The notes below the pieces were generated by a model, which worked only from the letters and a program-made list of their open reading frames with translations, did no database searches and was not told where the DNA came from. Positions 63,258 through 64,000 of a stretch of 64,000 bases of DNA are shown here, piece after piece; the first letter of the stretch is position 1, and each line of letters opens with the position of its first letter. Source of the stretch: Triplophysa rosa. Its lineage: Eukaryota > Chordata > Actinopteri > Cypriniformes > Nemacheilidae. The stretch lies in assembly GCF_024868665.1 (NCBI RefSeq), contig NC_079901.1, positions 1,701,662-1,765,661 on the forward strand, in the 5' to 3' direction. The position numbers were made by a program, and so were the translations under genes.

Positions 63258-64000
63258 CTTGCGGCTGATGTACGTGACAGGGTGTTCCTCCCCTTCCTGG
63301 ACCTGGGACAGGACGGCTCCCAGGCCTGTATCGGAGGCGTCCGTCTGTAGGATAAACGGGCAGCTGAAGTCCGGGGCGTACAGGACCGGAGACGAGGTGA
63401 GAGCTCTCTTGAAGGCCTGGAACGCCGCCTCCGCCTTGGTCGTCCAGTCCAGGGTCTCCGGTTGCCCTTTCTTCGTCAAGTCTGTCAGGGGGCTGGCTAT
63501 CGAAGAGAAGTGTGGAATAAAACAACGGTAGTAGCCCGCCAACCCCAGAAATGCACGTACCTGGGTCTTGGTCGTCGGCCGGGCTGCCGACCTCACCGCT
63601 TCCACCTTCCTTTCCTGTGGCCTGATGAGTCCCCGGCCGATCTGGTAACCCAGATACTTGGCCTCGGTAATACCAAGGTGGCACTTTCTCGGGTTGGCTG
63701 TGAGCCCAGCCCGTCGCAGCTCGTCGAACACCCTCCGGAGTCGCTCGAGGTGTTCTTCCCAGCTTTCGGCGTGGATTACCACATCGTCGATGTAGGCTGC
63801 GGCGTATTGATGGTGGGGTCGCAGCACGATATTCATCATCCGCTGGAATGTCGCTGGAATGAACGGTAGGACTCGGTACTGCCAGTGGCCGCTGGGGGTG
63901 CTGAAGGCAGTCTTTTCTTTGGCTTCAGCTGATAGCGGCACCTGCCAGTAGCCTTTGGTGAGGTCCAGGGTTGAGATATACCAAGCCCTACCGAGGCGGT
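63258..64000 (-). pseudogene. Gypsy pol (RT to start of RNase H), truncated by window end and LTR
   Basis: From the window edge: RT palm with motif A wording near 63965 (TLDLTKGYWQ), VPLSAEAKEKTAFSTPSGHW, then YAAAYIDDVVIHAESWEEHL (motif C Ile-Asp-Asp), the thumb AGLTANPRKCHLGITEAKYL, the connection FLGLAGYYRCFIPHFSS, and RNase H start FILQTDASDTGLGAVLSQ. It breaks at YISRK where the LTR begins. A short deletion lies in the LPF..PATFQR stretch. A different Gypsy family from the one at 38737, with a shorter connection to its LTR. Confidence 0.8.

Overview
The window looks like teleost fish nuclear DNA, most probably a cyprinid. It has AT-rich non-coding sequence, small exons with GT/AG borders and a very dense layer of fish-type transposable elements (L2 and CR1/Rex1-like LINEs, DIRS elements, Gypsy LTR elements, hAT-type non-autonomous elements). 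There are two unsequenced positions: 100 Ns at 24110-24209 and one N at 29625. The species assignment is inferred from repeat style only. No bacterial genes, CRISPR array, rRNA or tRNA gene were seen.

Layout. 0-7.5 kb: repeats around a chain of four small unrecognised candidate exons (3867-6938). 7.7-10.5 kb: 5' part of a CR1/Rex1-like LINE cut by a Gypsy element with a 1.06-kb LTR, a tRNA-Ser primer site and a broken gag. 12.6 kb: an isolated first exon. 13.6-15.0 kb: a deleted LTR element with a 5-bp target duplication. 15.5-18.6 kb: a decayed LINE carrying a 604-bp solo-LTR-like insertion with a 6-bp target duplication. 18.9-24.1 kb: a DIRS element (gag, RT, tyrosine recombinase), decayed. 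24.2-25.3 kb: the 5' end of a Gypsy element on the minus strand.

28.6-51.3 kb (+ strand) holds the scattered exons of what I read as one host-type gene. It has an N-terminal Cys-Cys zinc ribbon, a middle region, two C2HC zinc-finger exons and a C-terminal HECT-like domain resembling the G2E3-like HECT genes of fish. It is broken by insertions: a LINE in exon 2, a Gypsy element in a middle exon, and a 1.2-kb element between two HECT codons. There are also frameshifts. Inside its first intron lies a 3.4-kb minus-strand block of virus-like genes (29.4-32.9 kb), itself split by a LINE. The Gypsy element at 38737-43856 is the freshest feature: two LTRs that read as identical, a 5-bp target duplication and an open 1461-residue polyprotein. 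Its integrase lies before its reverse transcriptase, an order known from the Gmr1 group.

51.5-60.4 kb: two more DIRS elements. The minus-strand one has an intact 452-residue gag but no recombinase. The plus-strand one is a short derivative with 51-bp perfect inverted termini and no recombinase. Each has at its 3' end a ~330-bp cassette with 55-57-bp perfect inverted repeats. L2 LINE remnants lie at 55.9-56.6 and 61.4-62.2 kb. 62.6-64 kb: a rearranged Gypsy element whose LTR contains a piece of pol.

The best candidates for something undescribed are the virus-like block, the 330-bp inverted-repeat cassettes, the unrecognised exon chain at 3.9-6.9 kb, and the odd third copy of the target-site pentamer next to the primer site of the young Gypsy element.
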